Below are positions 23,000-33,721 of a stretch of 64,000 nt of DNA, piece after piece. The notes beneath the pieces are model-generated. The model searched no databases, had not been told where the DNA came from, and was given only the letters and a program-made list of their open reading frames with translations. Source of the DNA: Perognathus longimembris pacificus. Lineage: Eukaryota > Chordata > Mammalia > Rodentia > Heteromyidae. The DNA lies in NCBI RefSeq assembly GCF_023159225.1, contig NC_063173.1, forward strand, positions 11,198,852 to 11,262,851, given 5' to 3'. The number at the start of each line of letters is the position of its first letter. Position 1 is the first letter of the stretch. Both the position numbers and the translations under genes were made by a program.

Positions 23000-23242
23000 A
23001 AAATACCATTTTAATACGAATTGTTAAAATGTCAATTGCTTCTGAGAGACAAATGGCGCATGTTTTCTCTCATGCGTGGAAACCAGATCTAACATACACT
23101 GGAACAGTGGTAAATTATGCAGGACTCTAGACATTCACACACACAACGAGACCAAAGGAGGAGCTTCTTCGGAGAGGTACACAAAAAGTGCAATCCTATG
23201 TGCATCTGATCATATAAAATAATATTTATCGGAATAAAAAGT
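23000..23242 (+). mobile_element. L1 3' end, different 3'UTR type
   Basis: A frame near 23,053 reads K-W-R-M-F-S-L-M-R-G-N, resembling the extreme C-terminus of L1 ORF2 (RMFSLI/GGN type). A 3'UTR ending in ggaataaaaag at 23,242 follows. The 3'UTR does not resemble the other L1 tails in the window. Confidence 0.6.
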
Positions 23243-23462
23243 CAGTTGCTCAGCAGCCTAATATAACTGAAAGAGCTCAACTAAAATTATATTAAGGGAA
23301 GGAGTGAAGCCAAGGTATGCATTTAAGGACTTCGAGCTATATGGGCTGAGAGCATGGGCTAACTGATAGAACCCAAGACCATCAGGCCCATCACCACCAC
23401 CAAAAAAAAAAAAAAGACAGAGTAGTTCGTCTAGTTCAGGACATCAAAGCCTTTTCAGCAGG

Positions 23463-23515
23463 TAAAATAAATAAATAAATAAAAATTATATATATAAAAT
23501 ATAATATAATATATG
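23463..23515. repeat. (AAAT)n and (TA)n simple repeat
   Basis: AAAT units pass into TA-rich sequence immediately before the MRPL48 CpG island. Confidence 0.8.
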
Positions 23516-23549
23516 TTGGCTCATTAAAGGCAAGAACAAATGCAATGAC

Positions 23550-24060
23550 CGATCCAAGGTCAGTCGAATTCCGGGGTTGCCATGGTGGTGACGTGACGCC
23601 CAGGGTGCGGCTCGCCCCTTCCCAGGCGCCCGGTAGCAGGGGAGGGAAAGCGGAAGGGGCGTGGCGCGAGACGGCGCGGGCGGAGGTGGTTCCGCAGCCG
23701 GCTCGACCGCCAACGCCGCGCGGCCGGCCGGAAAAGGCCTGTTCTCCGCGGTGTCTCGGGCCCGGAAGTCTGCCTGCGGCCCCCCCCCTCCCCGCCCGCC
23801 GCCGGCTCTCCTCTCCCCGTGCCTACGCCGCGTCCTGCGTGCGTGGAACCCACGTTACCTTTCCCAGAGCTCGGCTCATTCTTTGCTGTCGCGGCCTCTA
23901 CACGAACAGAAGATCCGCCCCAGCAGCCGCGACCCCTGGGTCTGAACACGGTGACGGACCGGCCTTGCTCAGGTCCGCCCATAAAACCCGACCGCGTGTC
24001 GCTCCGCTCCGGCAGCACGTTGGTTCCGGCCGCCTTCGAGACTCAATAAGTAGAAATCCT
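23550..24060 (-). promoter_or_regulatory. MRPL48: MRPL48 CpG-island promoter and 5'UTR
   Basis: This block is GC- and CpG-rich, in sharp contrast to the AT-rich flanks, and contains MRPL48 exon 1. There is no TATA box near the start codon. An ETS-type core CCGGAAGT lies at about 23,761-23,768; ETS/GABP sites are typical of promoters of nuclear mitochondrial genes. A GTTGCCATGG motif resembling half of an RFX X-box, and a TGACGTGACG motif resembling a CRE, lie at about 23,576-23,597, inside intron 1. Long ORFs can be read through the island on both strands but reflect only its scarcity of stop codons. The transcription start is inferred to be within about 23,900-24,050. Confidence 0.75.
23859..23879 (-). 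CDS. MRPL48: MRPL48 coding exon 1 (start codon, 7 codons)
   Basis: The exon's coding part reads M-S-R-A-L-G-K and ends in AAAG|gtaacg, a good donor in phase 0. Human MRPL48 begins M-S-G-T-L-E-K and its next codon is also Val, so length, phase and four of seven residues agree. The start codon is in the CpG island that serves as the promoter, and the 5'UTR would occupy the bases just above 23,879. The joined N-terminus is basic and hydroxylated with few acidic residues, as expected of a mitochondrial presequence. The exon is too short to be found by ORF length; it was identified by requiring a phase-0 exon upstream of exon 2. Confidence 0.85.
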
Positions 24061-24351
24061 ATTCCACCGTCGTTCAGTGATAGCCTTCATGGCATAGTCA
24101 CCATCTCCATGTTACCCAGTGCTCCGCACACAATCTCACCTACCAGACGTATTTGTTACTGTAACTCCCCCTACTTGATTTGAGTTCCTCCCGCAATTCT
24201 TTAGGGCGCCCATAACTGGATGTGGATGTGACCTGTCACCTCGACCTCACAACTGATTAGCCCCACGTGAACTTTCCTGAAATTCAACTATTTCATGATG
24301 ATTGAGAATAGCTACCTTTTATTTGTTGTTATTTATATATTTACTTAATCG

Positions 24352-24513
24352 TGTGTGTGTGTAAACTCAAGGCCTAGGCGCTGTCCACTACCAGCTTTTT
24401 TGCTAGTTAATTGAAGATAAAAGTCTCTGGGATATTCCTGCCCGGGCTGGCTATGAATGATCCTCTGATCTTAGCCTCCTGAATAGACTTCAGACATGAG
24501 CCACCCTTGTCCA
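24352..24513 (-). mobile_element. B1-Geo SINE with (GT)n at its tail
   Basis: Shortened Geo half directly after gtgtgtgtgtgt; the B1-like half ends agacatgagccaccc. Confidence 0.7.
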
Positions 24514-25019
24514 TTTTTTAACTACCTTTTTTTTTTTTTTTTTTTTGAGTGGCTATAATGCGTTATGCTCATAGTTCACATTGTTTTTCTCAGGAAGTCT
24601 GCTGGAGAGATACAAGTTTTACAGATAAGGATATTGTTTTAAGGGACATGTTTGAATCCAATCAACTGAGCTGAGTTTCAATTTGTCTGGTTTGTATAAT
24701 TGGTTTTCCCTCTGACGCGCCCTTTTTTTACATGTGATGATGTCATTATATATGTTCATTTATTTACTTTCCACCCTGTAAAACATTTTCTTAGCACTTC
24801 CCTGTGCCAATCCTTTGATGGAATCCTGAGCACACATAAATTAATATCACTTGGCATCTGCCTTTAAGTGACACATAGAAACTAGTGGGGAGGTGTACTA
24901 ATTGGAACAAGCCATTATTGAGCAGTGAGAACTTTAAGTTACAGAGGTATGCACATATATTGTTGCAAAGAAAGTCCATAGCATATAATGTCATCATCAA
25001 GTGAAATAACAAATATGCT

Positions 25020-25230
25020 GGGGCTGGGGATATGGCCTAGTGGCAAGAGAGCTTGCCTCGTATACATGAGGCCCTGGGTTCGATTCCCCAGCACCACATA
25101 TACAGAAAACGGCCAGAAGTGACTCTGTGGCTCAAGTGGCAGAGTGCTAGCCTTGAGCAAAAGGAAGCCAGGGACAGTGCTCAGGCCCTGAGTCCAAGGC
25201 CCAGGATTGGCCAAAAAAAACAAAAACAAA
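25020..25230 (+). mobile_element. IDL-Geo SINE
   Basis: Full-length; the TSD aacaaatatgc lies on both sides. Confidence 0.87.
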
Positions 25231-25539
25231 AAACAAATATGCAATCCTTTTATTGTTGCTTTTTCTACTGTTATTGTTCTTCCTGATACAGCTGCATTTG
25301 ATTAAACTCTCTCTCTGCCAGTCACCAGTACTCATCCTTTTGATTCATGCATAGGAATCTTCCCAAGCCAGTACTGTTAGAATACATAGAGCTGGATCTT
25401 TTGTATTGCTGTATTGCTCCAGTTCCAGAGCCACCAAGAGCTCTGTAGGTAAATGTGTTTCTCCTCAAAAGCATTTCTACTCCTTTCTGGGGCAGAACTA
25501 CTATGATACTGTGATAGTTAATGTTTTTACATATGTGCT

Positions 25540-25890
25540 GGTGGTACTGGGGCTTCAACTCAGGGCCTGGGCACTGGTCTTTAACTTTTTTTTTTTTTTG
25601 GCCAGTCCTGGGGCTTGGACTCTGGGCCTGAGCACTGTCCCTGGCTTCTTTTTGCCCAAGGCTAGCACTCTGCCACTTGAGCCACAGCGCCCCCTCTGGC
25701 CATTTTCTGTATATGTGGTGCTGGGGAATCGAACCCAGGGCCTCATGTATATGAGGCAGGCACTCTTGCCACTAGGCTATATCCCCAGCCCCGGTCTTTA
25801 ACTTTTTTGCTCAAGGCTGTCACATTACCACTTGAGCCACAACTCTACTTCCAGCTTTTTTGGTGGTTAATTGGCGATAAGAATCTCTCA
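25540..25890 (-). mobile_element. B1-Geo SINE split by IDL-Geo
   Basis: An IDL-Geo (25,591-25,793) inserted into the Geo half of an older B1-Geo with the TSD ggtctttaacttttt. A plus-strand B1-Geo then abuts it at 25,898. Confidence 0.85.
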
Positions 25891-25897
25891 GGCCTAA

Positions 25898-26125
25898 GCC
25901 AGGCACTGTGGCTCACACCTGTAATCCTACCTACTCAGGAGGCTGAGATCTGAAGATCACTGTTCAGAGCCAGCCTGGGCAGGAAAGTCCGTGATACTCT
26001 TATCTCCAGTTAACCATGAGAAAACTTGAAGTGGCATTGTGGATCAAGTGGTAGAGCTCTAGATTTGAGCAAAAGAGCTCAGGAACAATGCGCAGGCCCA
26101 GAGTTCAAGCCCCACAAATGACCAA
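25898..26125 (+). mobile_element. B1-Geo SINE
   Basis: Complete; it interrupts the end of the minus-strand B1-Geo to its left. Confidence 0.8.
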
Positions 26126-26259
26126 AAAAAGAAGAGAAGAGAAAAGTTCTTAGGAAGTAGAGGTGTGGCTCAAATGGTAGAGACTTGAGAGAAAAACTTC
26201 CTGTATTTAACTATGGATTTTAGATCTTCAATCACATACACATATCTACCGGAAAACTA

Positions 26260-26335
26260 TGCTGGAGACCACTTGCTTAGCATGGGCAAGGCCTTGGGCT
26301 TCAACCCCAGCACTGAAGGGAAAAGAAAAAAAAAA
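26260..26335 (+). mobile_element. ID-like monomer
   Basis: ccacttgcttagcatgggca then gggcttcaaccccagcactg and an A tail. Confidence 0.6.
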
Positions 26336-27164
26336 ACACCTTTGTGGTACTTGGCCTTTCTAGATTTATTTTTATAAGCTAACTTTCTTTTAAACTTAAA
26401 AAAATCTATTCTAGCTTTCAGTATAACCACATCAGAGAAAGCCATGGGGAACAAGAGAACAAAGGGAAACCCTTTAGAAAAAGACTATGTTTGATCTCAG
26501 GTTAAAGTGCCTTTAAAATAATATCTATGGTCACCTATAATAAAATGTTTCCCAGTGGTGCTGAAACGCTCTAATTTATGGTTTAAGTGAAAATATATAA
26601 ATTAAGCTACCTGAAGCTAGAAGCTATTTTAGTTTCAGTAGGTGCTTCTCTGCTCCTATTTTTTCTGGTACAAAGAAAATCATATTTGGAAAAAAATATA
26701 TAAGCTTATAAGTGGAGGAGGGCTGGCTTACTAGGAAATGCTAGAAAGAGATGGGGCTGCTGCCCCAGCCTCTACTTTAAGAACACTTTTCTGCTTCTTC
26801 AGGGCTGTGCTGTTTGGTAATTACCTAATGCTGGAGAGAGGACTAAAGAATGATGAAAGAGACTGCAAGTGATAAGCTCAAGTGGGTAGTGAGGTCACAA
26901 GAGCCCATAAGAAGGAAGAGAGAGGAGGCAGAGAACCACTCACAGAATGCAGCTCAGACAAGAATTTTTCTTGAAGTGCAAACCTCCTGTTCTAGTTACT
27001 CCAGCTCAGCTTCCAGTATTGTTATACGGTTGAGCCCTTTTTCTCCAATTGTATTCCCTTTATAAATTACCTAATCATGTTCTTCCCCATTTATCCTTTG
27101 GTGTATTTATACTTTTATTCCTTATCATTTTAGCCTTTTATTGTACACACATTTATATGTTAGG
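26336..27164. other. Intergenic unique stretch
   Basis: No repeat or gene was recognised between the MRPL48 promoter and the unassigned CpG-rich patch. Confidence 0.5.
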
Positions 27165-27305
27165 AAGAAGCATGTTATCAGAGTAAGACTACTATGCTAT
27201 GATTCAAAAGATATGGGTCTAAATCCTAGTTCCACTATTTATGACCAGGAGCAAGTCACCTCCTGTCTAGTTCTTAGTAGCCAAATGTATAAATGTAGAT
27301 GACAA
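27165..27305 (+). repeat. MIR SINE
   Basis: It follows the MIR sense core: gggtctaaatcctagttcc, ctatttatgaccaggagcaa, then agtcacctcc. Confidence 0.75.
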
Positions 27306-27394
27306 ACTCAGAGTTCTAAGATCAAGGGAAGATGGTGATGGAGTTTCATTCCAAACTCCTGCTCTCCACTTAGATTGAGGCAAATCCTTTTATT

Positions 27395-27625
27395 TTTTGT
27401 GAGTATTAGGGGGTAGGAGGTGCTGAGCTTGAACTCAGAGCCTGTGTGTTGGCCCTGAGCTTTGTGCTCAAGGCTAGCACTCTACCACATGAGCTACAGC
27501 TTCCCTCTGTCTTTGTGAGGGCTTAATTGCAGTAAGAGTCTTGTGGACTTTCCTGCCCAGCTGGCTTCAAATTTTGATCCTCAGATCTCAGCCTTCTGAG
27601 TAACTGAGCCATTGGCACCTAACTA
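27395..27625 (-). mobile_element. B1-Geo SINE
   Basis: Both halves are readable; the tail side is T/G-rich. Confidence 0.75.
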
Positions 27626-27706
27626 GTATCCTCTTTTATCCATTCTTCTTAAAAAAAAAAAATTAAGGCCCTTTTATCTCTAATTACTTTAAAATTTTAT
27701 TTCTTT

Positions 27707-27916
27707 TTTTTCTTTTTTTTTTTTTTTGCCAGTTCTGGGGCTTGGACTCAGGGCCTGAGCACTGTCTCTGGCTTCTCTTTGCTAAAGGCTAGCACTGTAT
27801 CATTTGAGCCACAGCACTAATTCCAGCCTTTTCTGTTTATATGGTGCTGAGGAATCGAACCCAGGGCATCAAGCATGCTAGGCAAGCACTCTACCGCTAA
27901 GCCACATTCCCAGCCC
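27707..27916 (-). mobile_element. IDL-Geo SINE (older type)
   Basis: Full-length; ctctaattacttta and ctctaataacttta flank it. Confidence 0.83.
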
Positions 27917-27984
27917 CTCTAATAACTTTAGATTCCATTATTCTGTCATACACAGATAGTTACCTAGTAACAGAACATTTCTCT

Positions 27985-28060
27985 TATTATTTCCATTTTA
28001 CTAATGAGGAAATAGAGGCTTAGTCCAAGTGAACAGATTGTTTTTTAGGTCCAGGTACAA
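27985..28060 (-). repeat. MIR fragment
   Basis: The antisense core ccattttactaatgagg is followed by aaatagaggcttag. Confidence 0.55.
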
Positions 28061-28336
28061 ACAAGCCAGATCTCCAGTTTTCTCATGGTCCCTAGCCCTT
28101 TCTTGAATTCAGAACTACCTTCATATTGTGAATAGCAGCTTTATCTAAAACTAGGCTGTTTAGGATCTCACAGTCCTTCAGTGTGCATGTTCTTACCATG
28201 GAATGACCTGCACACCTCTACCCTAAATCACATGAAGTAACCTGTTCTTCATAGCCCCCGCGCCCCCCACCAAAAAAAAAAAAAAAAGCTCTGCAGAGTA
28301 AAACAGAAGCCACTCAGTTAATAATGCTGTTTTGCG

Positions 28337-28544
28337 GGCTGGGGATATAGCCTAGTGGCAAGAGTGCCTGCCTCGGATACATGAGGCCCTAGGTTCGATT
28401 CCCCAGCACCACATATACAGAAAACGGCCAGAAGCGGCGCTGTGGCTCAAGTGGCAGAGTGCTAGCCTTGAGCAGGAAGAAGCCAGGGACAGTGCTCAGG
28501 CCCTGAGTCCAAGGCCCAGGACTGGCCAAAAAAAAAAAAAAAAG
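28337..28544 (+). mobile_element. IDL-Geo SINE (young CGG-related type)
   Basis: Full-length; the TSD aataatgctgttttg is exact on both sides. Confidence 0.9.
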
Positions 28545-28650
28545 AATAATGCTGTTTTGGCATAAAAACTAGTGACTGGCTTCTTGAAGGGCTCTCTTAT
28601 GTGCTTGATTGTGTAATCCTATTAGCACTATAAATATAGCCCATCACACA

Positions 28651-29175
28651 GCTGGGTGTGATGCTATATGTCAGTAATCTCAGCACTCAGGAGGATGAGG
28701 CAGGAGGATCTTGAGTTCAAGGTAGCCTGAGGTATACAGTAAGATTTTCTCAAGAAACAAAAACAAAAACATGGGCTTACTAGGTGCTGGTGGCTCACAC
28801 CTGTAATCCTAGCTACTCAAGAGGCTAAGATCTGAGGATCAGGGTTCAAAGCCAGCCTAGGTAGAAAAGTCCATGGGCTTCTTATCTCCAATAAACTACC
28901 TTAAAAAAGGCCAAAAATGGAGCTATGGCTCAAGTAATAGAGTGCTGTCCTTGAGGAAAAAATAAGCTCAAGAACAGCACCTAGACCCAAAGTTCAAGAC
29001 CCAGGACTGACAGCAAAAAACAAGACAAAAAACCCATGGGCCTAGTTATGGCATTGCTCAAGTGGTAGAGTACTTCTCTAGCAAAGATGAAGCCATGAGT
29101 TTAACAAAAAATGTTTTCAAATAAATTTGGGTCCGGGATATAGCTCAGTGACAGGCACTTATCTGACTTACACAA
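28651..29175 (+). mobile_element. B1 monomer, B1-Geo SINE and ID-like pieces
   Basis: A B1-like unit (28,651-28,762), a complete B1-Geo (28,778-29,015), and two tRNA-like pieces (29,038-29,110 and 29,129-29,175) all lie in the same orientation. Confidence 0.7.
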
Positions 29176-29723
29176 GGCTCTTCTTTCTTCCTTTCTCTAC
29201 CTCCCTCCTCTCCTCTTCCAGGGAGAGAGACTGAGTACTGCTAAAATCAGGATAAAAGATGAAAGGACTCAGCTTTTGAGAAGGCTCTGCTTATCAGACA
29301 CTCCTACTTGGGTGAAAGTTTCCTCCTACTTCAGAGGTTCTTATCATTCCAAGATATTGACTCAGTTTCTCTAGACTGTACTACTCTAGGATTCTAAGGT
29401 CACAAGGCCCTAAAAGCTCCAAAGTCTTGTAATTCTTGTGGAACCTGACAAAGGGATGGTGTAGTTGTAGAAAAGCCAGTTCCTAGCTGACTCTCTTACC
29501 AGCTCCACCTCCAATCTGCTTTCCTGTCAGTGATTCAGGGTTCAAGTATTCAATTAGCAAAACCCCAGGACCTTGGGTAAGCTCTCTACCACAGCTCTGC
29601 TCAAGTAGGAAATATAAAAATTGTGACACATTTATCCACAAAATACCTCATCCTATACAATTACTATGTGAAAGAATAACAGATGCAACCAACAATATGT
29701 GTGTTTCATTGTGTTGAAACAGG
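29176..29723. other. Intergenic unique stretch
   Basis: No repeat or gene was recognised. Confidence 0.5.
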
Positions 29724-29805
29724 AGGGCTGAAGGAATGGCTCAAGTAAAGGGCTTGCCTAGGAAGTACAAGGCCCTCAGCTTAAAACCCCATCCCAAACA
29801 AAATT
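29724..29805 (+). mobile_element. ID-like monomer
   Basis: agggctgaaggaatggctca and an A-rich tail. Confidence 0.6.
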
Positions 29806-30099
29806 AAATAAATAAGTGGATAAGCACATAAATATATAAAAGGATGGCAAAGGTTGATTGCAATTGTTTCCAGTTGATGGTATATTTGTTTTTATTTTCA
29901 GCATGCTTTTAATAATTTCTTTTTCTAAAATATGCATATTTTTCTCTGTATATAATTTATATGTACATAGTTTAAGTTCATTCCTATAGACCACATCTAA
30001 TGCTGACCAAGTTTATTTGGGAGTTGGGACAGAAATGACTCATCTCAGAAGGCAGGGAAAGGTTAACAGGGCTTTGGCTGGGACTGGCATTTTAAGGAG

Positions 30100-30500
30100 A
30101 GGGACAGGCACTGAACGGAGGCCACCGATCAGCTCAGCCGAAGTTCAACCCGGAAGCTCTGACGGTGGCGCTACACGGGTCAAAATCCAGCTGCAGAAGA
30201 AGCTGATAACGTGGCAACCACAGTCCTTCCTCCAAGGCCTGCCTGGGACAAGCCCAGCCCACCATCTGAGGCCACGCCCCTTACCTCTTCCCATTGGTGC
30301 GCCGAGGCGCGAGGGGGCGGTGCGCTCTTCTTGCACCGACGCTGCGGTAGCCATGCTGTGTGTGGCCGCGCTGAACAGGGTGGGGCGGTTCTGTATCTCT
30401 GCGGTGACTGTCTCTCCAGGACTGCAGATGTTTTCCCCTGATCACTGTTCTCGGGAATCAAAGGAAAGAGGTGGTTGGCCACCAAAATAATCTTCACTTG
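30100..30500. promoter_or_regulatory. Unassigned CpG-rich, promoter-like region
   Basis: This second, isolated CpG-rich patch lies between MRPL48 and RAB6A and matches no gene I recognise. It carries an ETS core (CCGGAAGC, about 30,150), a GC/KLF box (CCACGCCCC, 30,272-30,280) and an inverted CCAAT box (ATTGG, 30,293-30,297). On the minus strand an ATG at 30,352-30,354 opens 23 codons ending in a consensus donor AGAG|gtaagg at 30,284. On the plus strand an overlapping ATG at 30,353-30,355 opens a 45-codon frame with an Arg-containing, acid-poor start. Either could be a first exon of an unannotated or non-coding transcript. There is no peptide match to support coding. Confidence 0.5.
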
Positions 30501-30553
30501 GGAATTGGGTGTTTGTGAGACGTGCAAGTGTCTGCAGCACTGCCTTCAATACC

Positions 30554-30598
30554 GTGTGTGCGCGCACGCACCCGCGCGTGTGTGTATGTGTGTGTGTC
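30554..30598. repeat. GT/GC alternating run
   Basis: Largely alternating purine-pyrimidine GT/GC run with one ccc break, 50-100 bases right of the unassigned CpG-rich patch. Confidence 0.85.
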
Positions 30599-30821
30599 TT
30601 AGTTTGCTACAGATGATGTCATCGCAAACCACGCCAAGGTCCTAATACCCGCGATCGGGGTCTTAAAACCAGCTCCTTAGAGATGGGGTGTTTCAATAAC
30701 TGTTAAAACCAAAATAGCTTTAAAAGGCTATTATTAATAATTGTGAACGGCACAACATATGTAAATGTGGATTGTTTCAGGTCATAGCTACACTATTTAG
30801 CTTAAACTTCCTAGGTCCCCT

Positions 30822-30982
30822 GGTTTTTTTTTAATTGTGGCAAAATATATGTAACAAAAACTTCATTTTATGCAGTGACATTATTTACATTCGCAGTGTC
30901 ATGCAAACTTCAGTATTACCGATTTCCAGTTGTTTTCCATTAATGCAAAAAGACTCTCTGTACTCAGTAAAGACTAATTCCC
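30822..30982 (-). mobile_element. Ancient L1 3'-region fragment
   Basis: The plus strand reads taattgtggcaaaatatatg and onward like the antisense of old mammalian L1 (L1M-type) 3' ends. An IDL-Geo SINE follows directly. Confidence 0.55.
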
Positions 30983-30989
30983 ATATAAT

Positions 30990-31188
30990 CTTTTTTTTTT
31001 TTGCCAGTTTTGAAACTCAGGGCCTGAGCACTGTCCCTGGCTTCTTTTTGCTCAAGGCTAGCACTATGTCACTTGAGCCACAAGGCTACTTCTGGCCATT
31101 TTCTATATATGTGGTGCTGAGGAATTGAACCCAGGACTTCATGTACACGAGGCAAGCACTCTTGCCGCTAGGCCATATTCCCAGCCCC
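30990..31188 (-). mobile_element. IDL-Geo SINE
   Basis: Full-length with a small deletion at the Geo end; ataatctttt occurs on both sides. Confidence 0.82.
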
Positions 31189-31301
31189 CTCCTGCATAAT
31201 CTTTTCCCTTGGATTCTGGTTTTTGAGTTGCATGAGTTCTCGCTATATGTTCTAGATAATAGTTCTGTAACAAATATATGATTAGTAAATATTTTCTCCC
31301 A

Positions 31302-31470
31302 CTGTGTGTGTGTGTGTGTGTGTTTGCGCACATGCAAATGCCAGTTTTGAAACTTAAACTCAGGGCTTGTGCTCTCATTTGGCTTTTTTTGTTCTATCTG
31401 TTGCTGTACTCCTTGAGCAACACTTCCATTTTCAGCTTTTTGCTGGTTAATTGAAGATAAGATTCTCACA
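31302..31470 (-). mobile_element. B1-Geo SINE fragment with (GT)n at its tail
   Basis: A GT run (31,302-31,324) leads into a shortened Geo half and the beginning of the B1-like half. Confidence 0.68.
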
Positions 31471-31473
31471 GTC

Positions 31474-31748
31474 AAGCTGGGAGCTTAAATAGCTCATGCC
31501 AGCAATGTTAGCTATTCAGGAGGCTGAGATCTGAGCATGAAGGTTGAAAGCCAGTCAGGGCAAGAAAATCCATGAGATTCTTATCTTCAATTAACCACCT
31601 AAAAATCAACAGTGGACTTATGGCCCAAAGTTGTAGAGCACTAGCTTTGAGCAAAAAGCTAATGTAAAGCACCCAGGCCCCAAGTTAAAGCCCCATAACT
31701 GACAATAGGCCCTGAGTCCAAGCCCAGGACTGGCCAAAAAAAAAAAAG
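31474..31748 (+). mobile_element. B1-Geo SINE, complex 3' end
   Basis: A complete B1-Geo whose 3' end carries an extra ccctgagtccaagcccagga Geo ending before the A tail. Confidence 0.7.
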
Positions 31749-31749
31749 A

Positions 31750-31895
31750 TATTTTTAAAAAGCGGAAAAGCGGGGAGGGGGGAATGAGGGATGAGGTAAC
31801 AAACAGTATAAGAAATGTATCCAATGCCTAACGTATGAAAGTGTAACCTCTCTGTACGTCAGTTTGATAATAAAATTTTGAAAAAAAATTTTAAA
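31750..31895 (+). mobile_element. L1 3'UTR fragment
   Basis: The short tail aatgagggatgaggtaac...cagtttgataataaaatt is the sense-strand relative of the element at 10,983-11,240. Parts of Geo-type sequence lie on both sides, at about 31,620-31,748 and 31,896-31,950. Confidence 0.65.
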
Positions 31896-32040
31896 AAGCT
31901 TAGGGACAGCACCCAGGTCCTGAGTTCAAGCCTCAGGACCAGCACAAAAAATATTATAGTTCTGAGCTGAGGGTGTGGCTCAAATAGGAGAGTGGCTGCC
32001 TAACAAGTGTAAGGCAGAGAATTGCCTAGAAAAAAAAAAA
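31896..32040 (+). mobile_element. Geo 3' end and ID-like monomer
   Basis: The last 50 or so bases of a Geo half, then a tRNA-like monomer (31,962-32,030) with an A tail. Confidence 0.6.
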
Positions 32041-32317
32041 AAGAAAGATATTGTGCCTCTGAATTAGAGATATCCAAGCATAGGCTCACACTGTTATGTT
32101 CTTAATCATCGTTTGGATAGTTTTCAGAAACAGAGGATGTAGAAATATAATTTATCCTCCTAAAACTGGACATTTATTCAAGTTCTCATGATGATTTTAT
32201 GGCTCATTAGCTCATCAGATGATCTTTGACTATGATGTCTTTGATTTCTTTACAAACTAAAGTCCTTGATACCTGAGGAAAGATAGTTCACCACTAGATA
32301 GTTTCTCCTTAGGACTT

Positions 32318-32806
32318 TTTTTTTTTTTGGTACTATTAAACATTGAAATCAGGGTCTATTTTTCAGTTAGTCTCCTGTTTGTGCTCCCAGACAGTCTACA
32401 ACTGTGATTCTCCTACTGTAGTCTCTCAAATACATGGAATTGGAGGCATGTCACCACACCTGATTTGCTTATGAGATAGTCTTCCTATTGCTAACTTTTT
32501 CTAAGGTTGACCTTGAATTGAGATCCTCCTATCTCCAAGTACCTGTGCTTTTATGTCCAGCCTTTTTTTATTTCCTTTTTCTTTTTGTCAGTCATGGGCC
32601 TTGAACTCAGGGCCTGGGCATTATTGTCCCTGAGCTTTTGCTCAATGCCAGTGCTCTACCACTTTGAGCCACAGCACTTTTTTGGTTTTCTGGTGGTTAA
32701 TTGGAGATGAGTCTCATGGACTTTCCTGCCCCTGCTGGCTTCAAACAGTGACCCGCAGAGCTCAGACTCCTGAGTAGCTAGGATTACAGGCCTGAGCCAC
32801 TGGTGC
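32318..32806 (-). mobile_element. B1-like element and B1-Geo SINE
   Basis: An old B1-like element (32,318-32,565) lies next to a complete B1-Geo (32,573-32,806). Confidence 0.65.
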
Positions 32807-33721
32807 TCTGTGCCTCTCTTGATTTCTTCTACCAGTTGTAATTTGTAGAGTCTGTTGGTATCTCAGTGCAAGCAGTATTGGCCACATTTTCTCACCCTAA
32901 GATATATATTCTTTATATAAACAGCAGTAGAAACAAATGTTCTCTTCTCTCAGCGTGATTATCTTTTAGGAGCAGGTGGAATGATTCATTCTCCTGTACA
33001 TCTTAGAGGAGACTTTATTATTTGTAAGAAAAGAGTGAGGGAGAAAGCTCCAGCAATGTGTCAGGCATTACACATTCAGGACTAGCATAACAAGAAGCAG
33101 CTTCTTCTCCCACTCCAATTTCAAAGCCTAGAAGTAACTCTCCACTTATCAGGCTCTGAGAAGTCATATTATTCATAACAGGGATCATGATTCACATGAA
33201 CAGAACAAATTGGAATGATCAAAAATAGATTTTGTAGATCAATCTGTAGCTAAAATATCTTCTGACTTAGCTGCAAATTGGCTGTAATTACAGGAAGGAC
33301 CATTCCATAAAAGTTCTACCACCCTCTTCTCCACGGTGACTGAATAACTTCTCTAAGGGTATATTATTATAGATCAGAGTATCAGGAAAACAAGGCTTTT
33401 TTTTCTGCATAATGTTTTTGGTGGCAGAAATTGAATCTAGGGCTTCATGCATGCTTTACACAGGAAACAGGGTTTAAAATGAGATGTCTCCCTTTTTACT
33501 TGTGCTTTTGAAATAACTTAACATATATTGTATTTATTGTACTCACTTAATTGATTACCTTGAGTTGTGCATTTTTCACTTTTATGCTTTGCATATTGAC
33601 AATTATTTTTAATGACTATAATAATCTGTACTGTGTGTTAGACAGGCATCACATTTGATGGGAATTTAATCTCTTCCAGAACTATTATTTATTTCAAATA
33701 GGAGCAATCTAATTTCAGATT
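32807..33721. other. Intergenic unique stretch
   Basis: About 900 bases with only a possible ID scrap near 33,420-33,460; nothing else was recognised. Confidence 0.5.

Larger units (their letters stand above)
1..24060 (-). other. MRPL48: MRPL48 gene, 5' part (exons 1-4 and introns)
   Basis: This is the span of the 5' part of the gene for mitochondrial large-subunit ribosomal protein mL48, running right to left. Four coding exons of 21, 53, 38 and 89 nt join in frame into a 67-residue N-terminus that matches human MRPL48 in length and at most positions of its most conserved part. Three introns lie inside the window (about 9.8, 1.65 and 8.55 kb) and the fourth runs off the left edge. I looked for the next exon, which in human begins with a lysine-rich PKKKKGK stretch, on the minus strand of 1-2,900 and did not find it. 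Known for the family: mL48 is a nuclear-encoded, matrix-imported protein of the mitoribosome large subunit, at the central protuberance. The transcription start is not defined by sequence. Confidence 0.9.

Noticed and set aside
23545..24183. 212-codon plus-strand ORF and 152-codon minus-strand ORF in the MRPL48 island
   Set aside because: Low-complexity products of GC-rich DNA; the true coding part here is only the seven-codon MRPL48 exon 1.
30285..30354. The 23-codon minus-strand open segment considered as the MRPL48 first exon
   Set aside because: It ends in phase 1, so joining it to exon 2 gives an early stop. It remains only a candidate exon of an unknown transcript.
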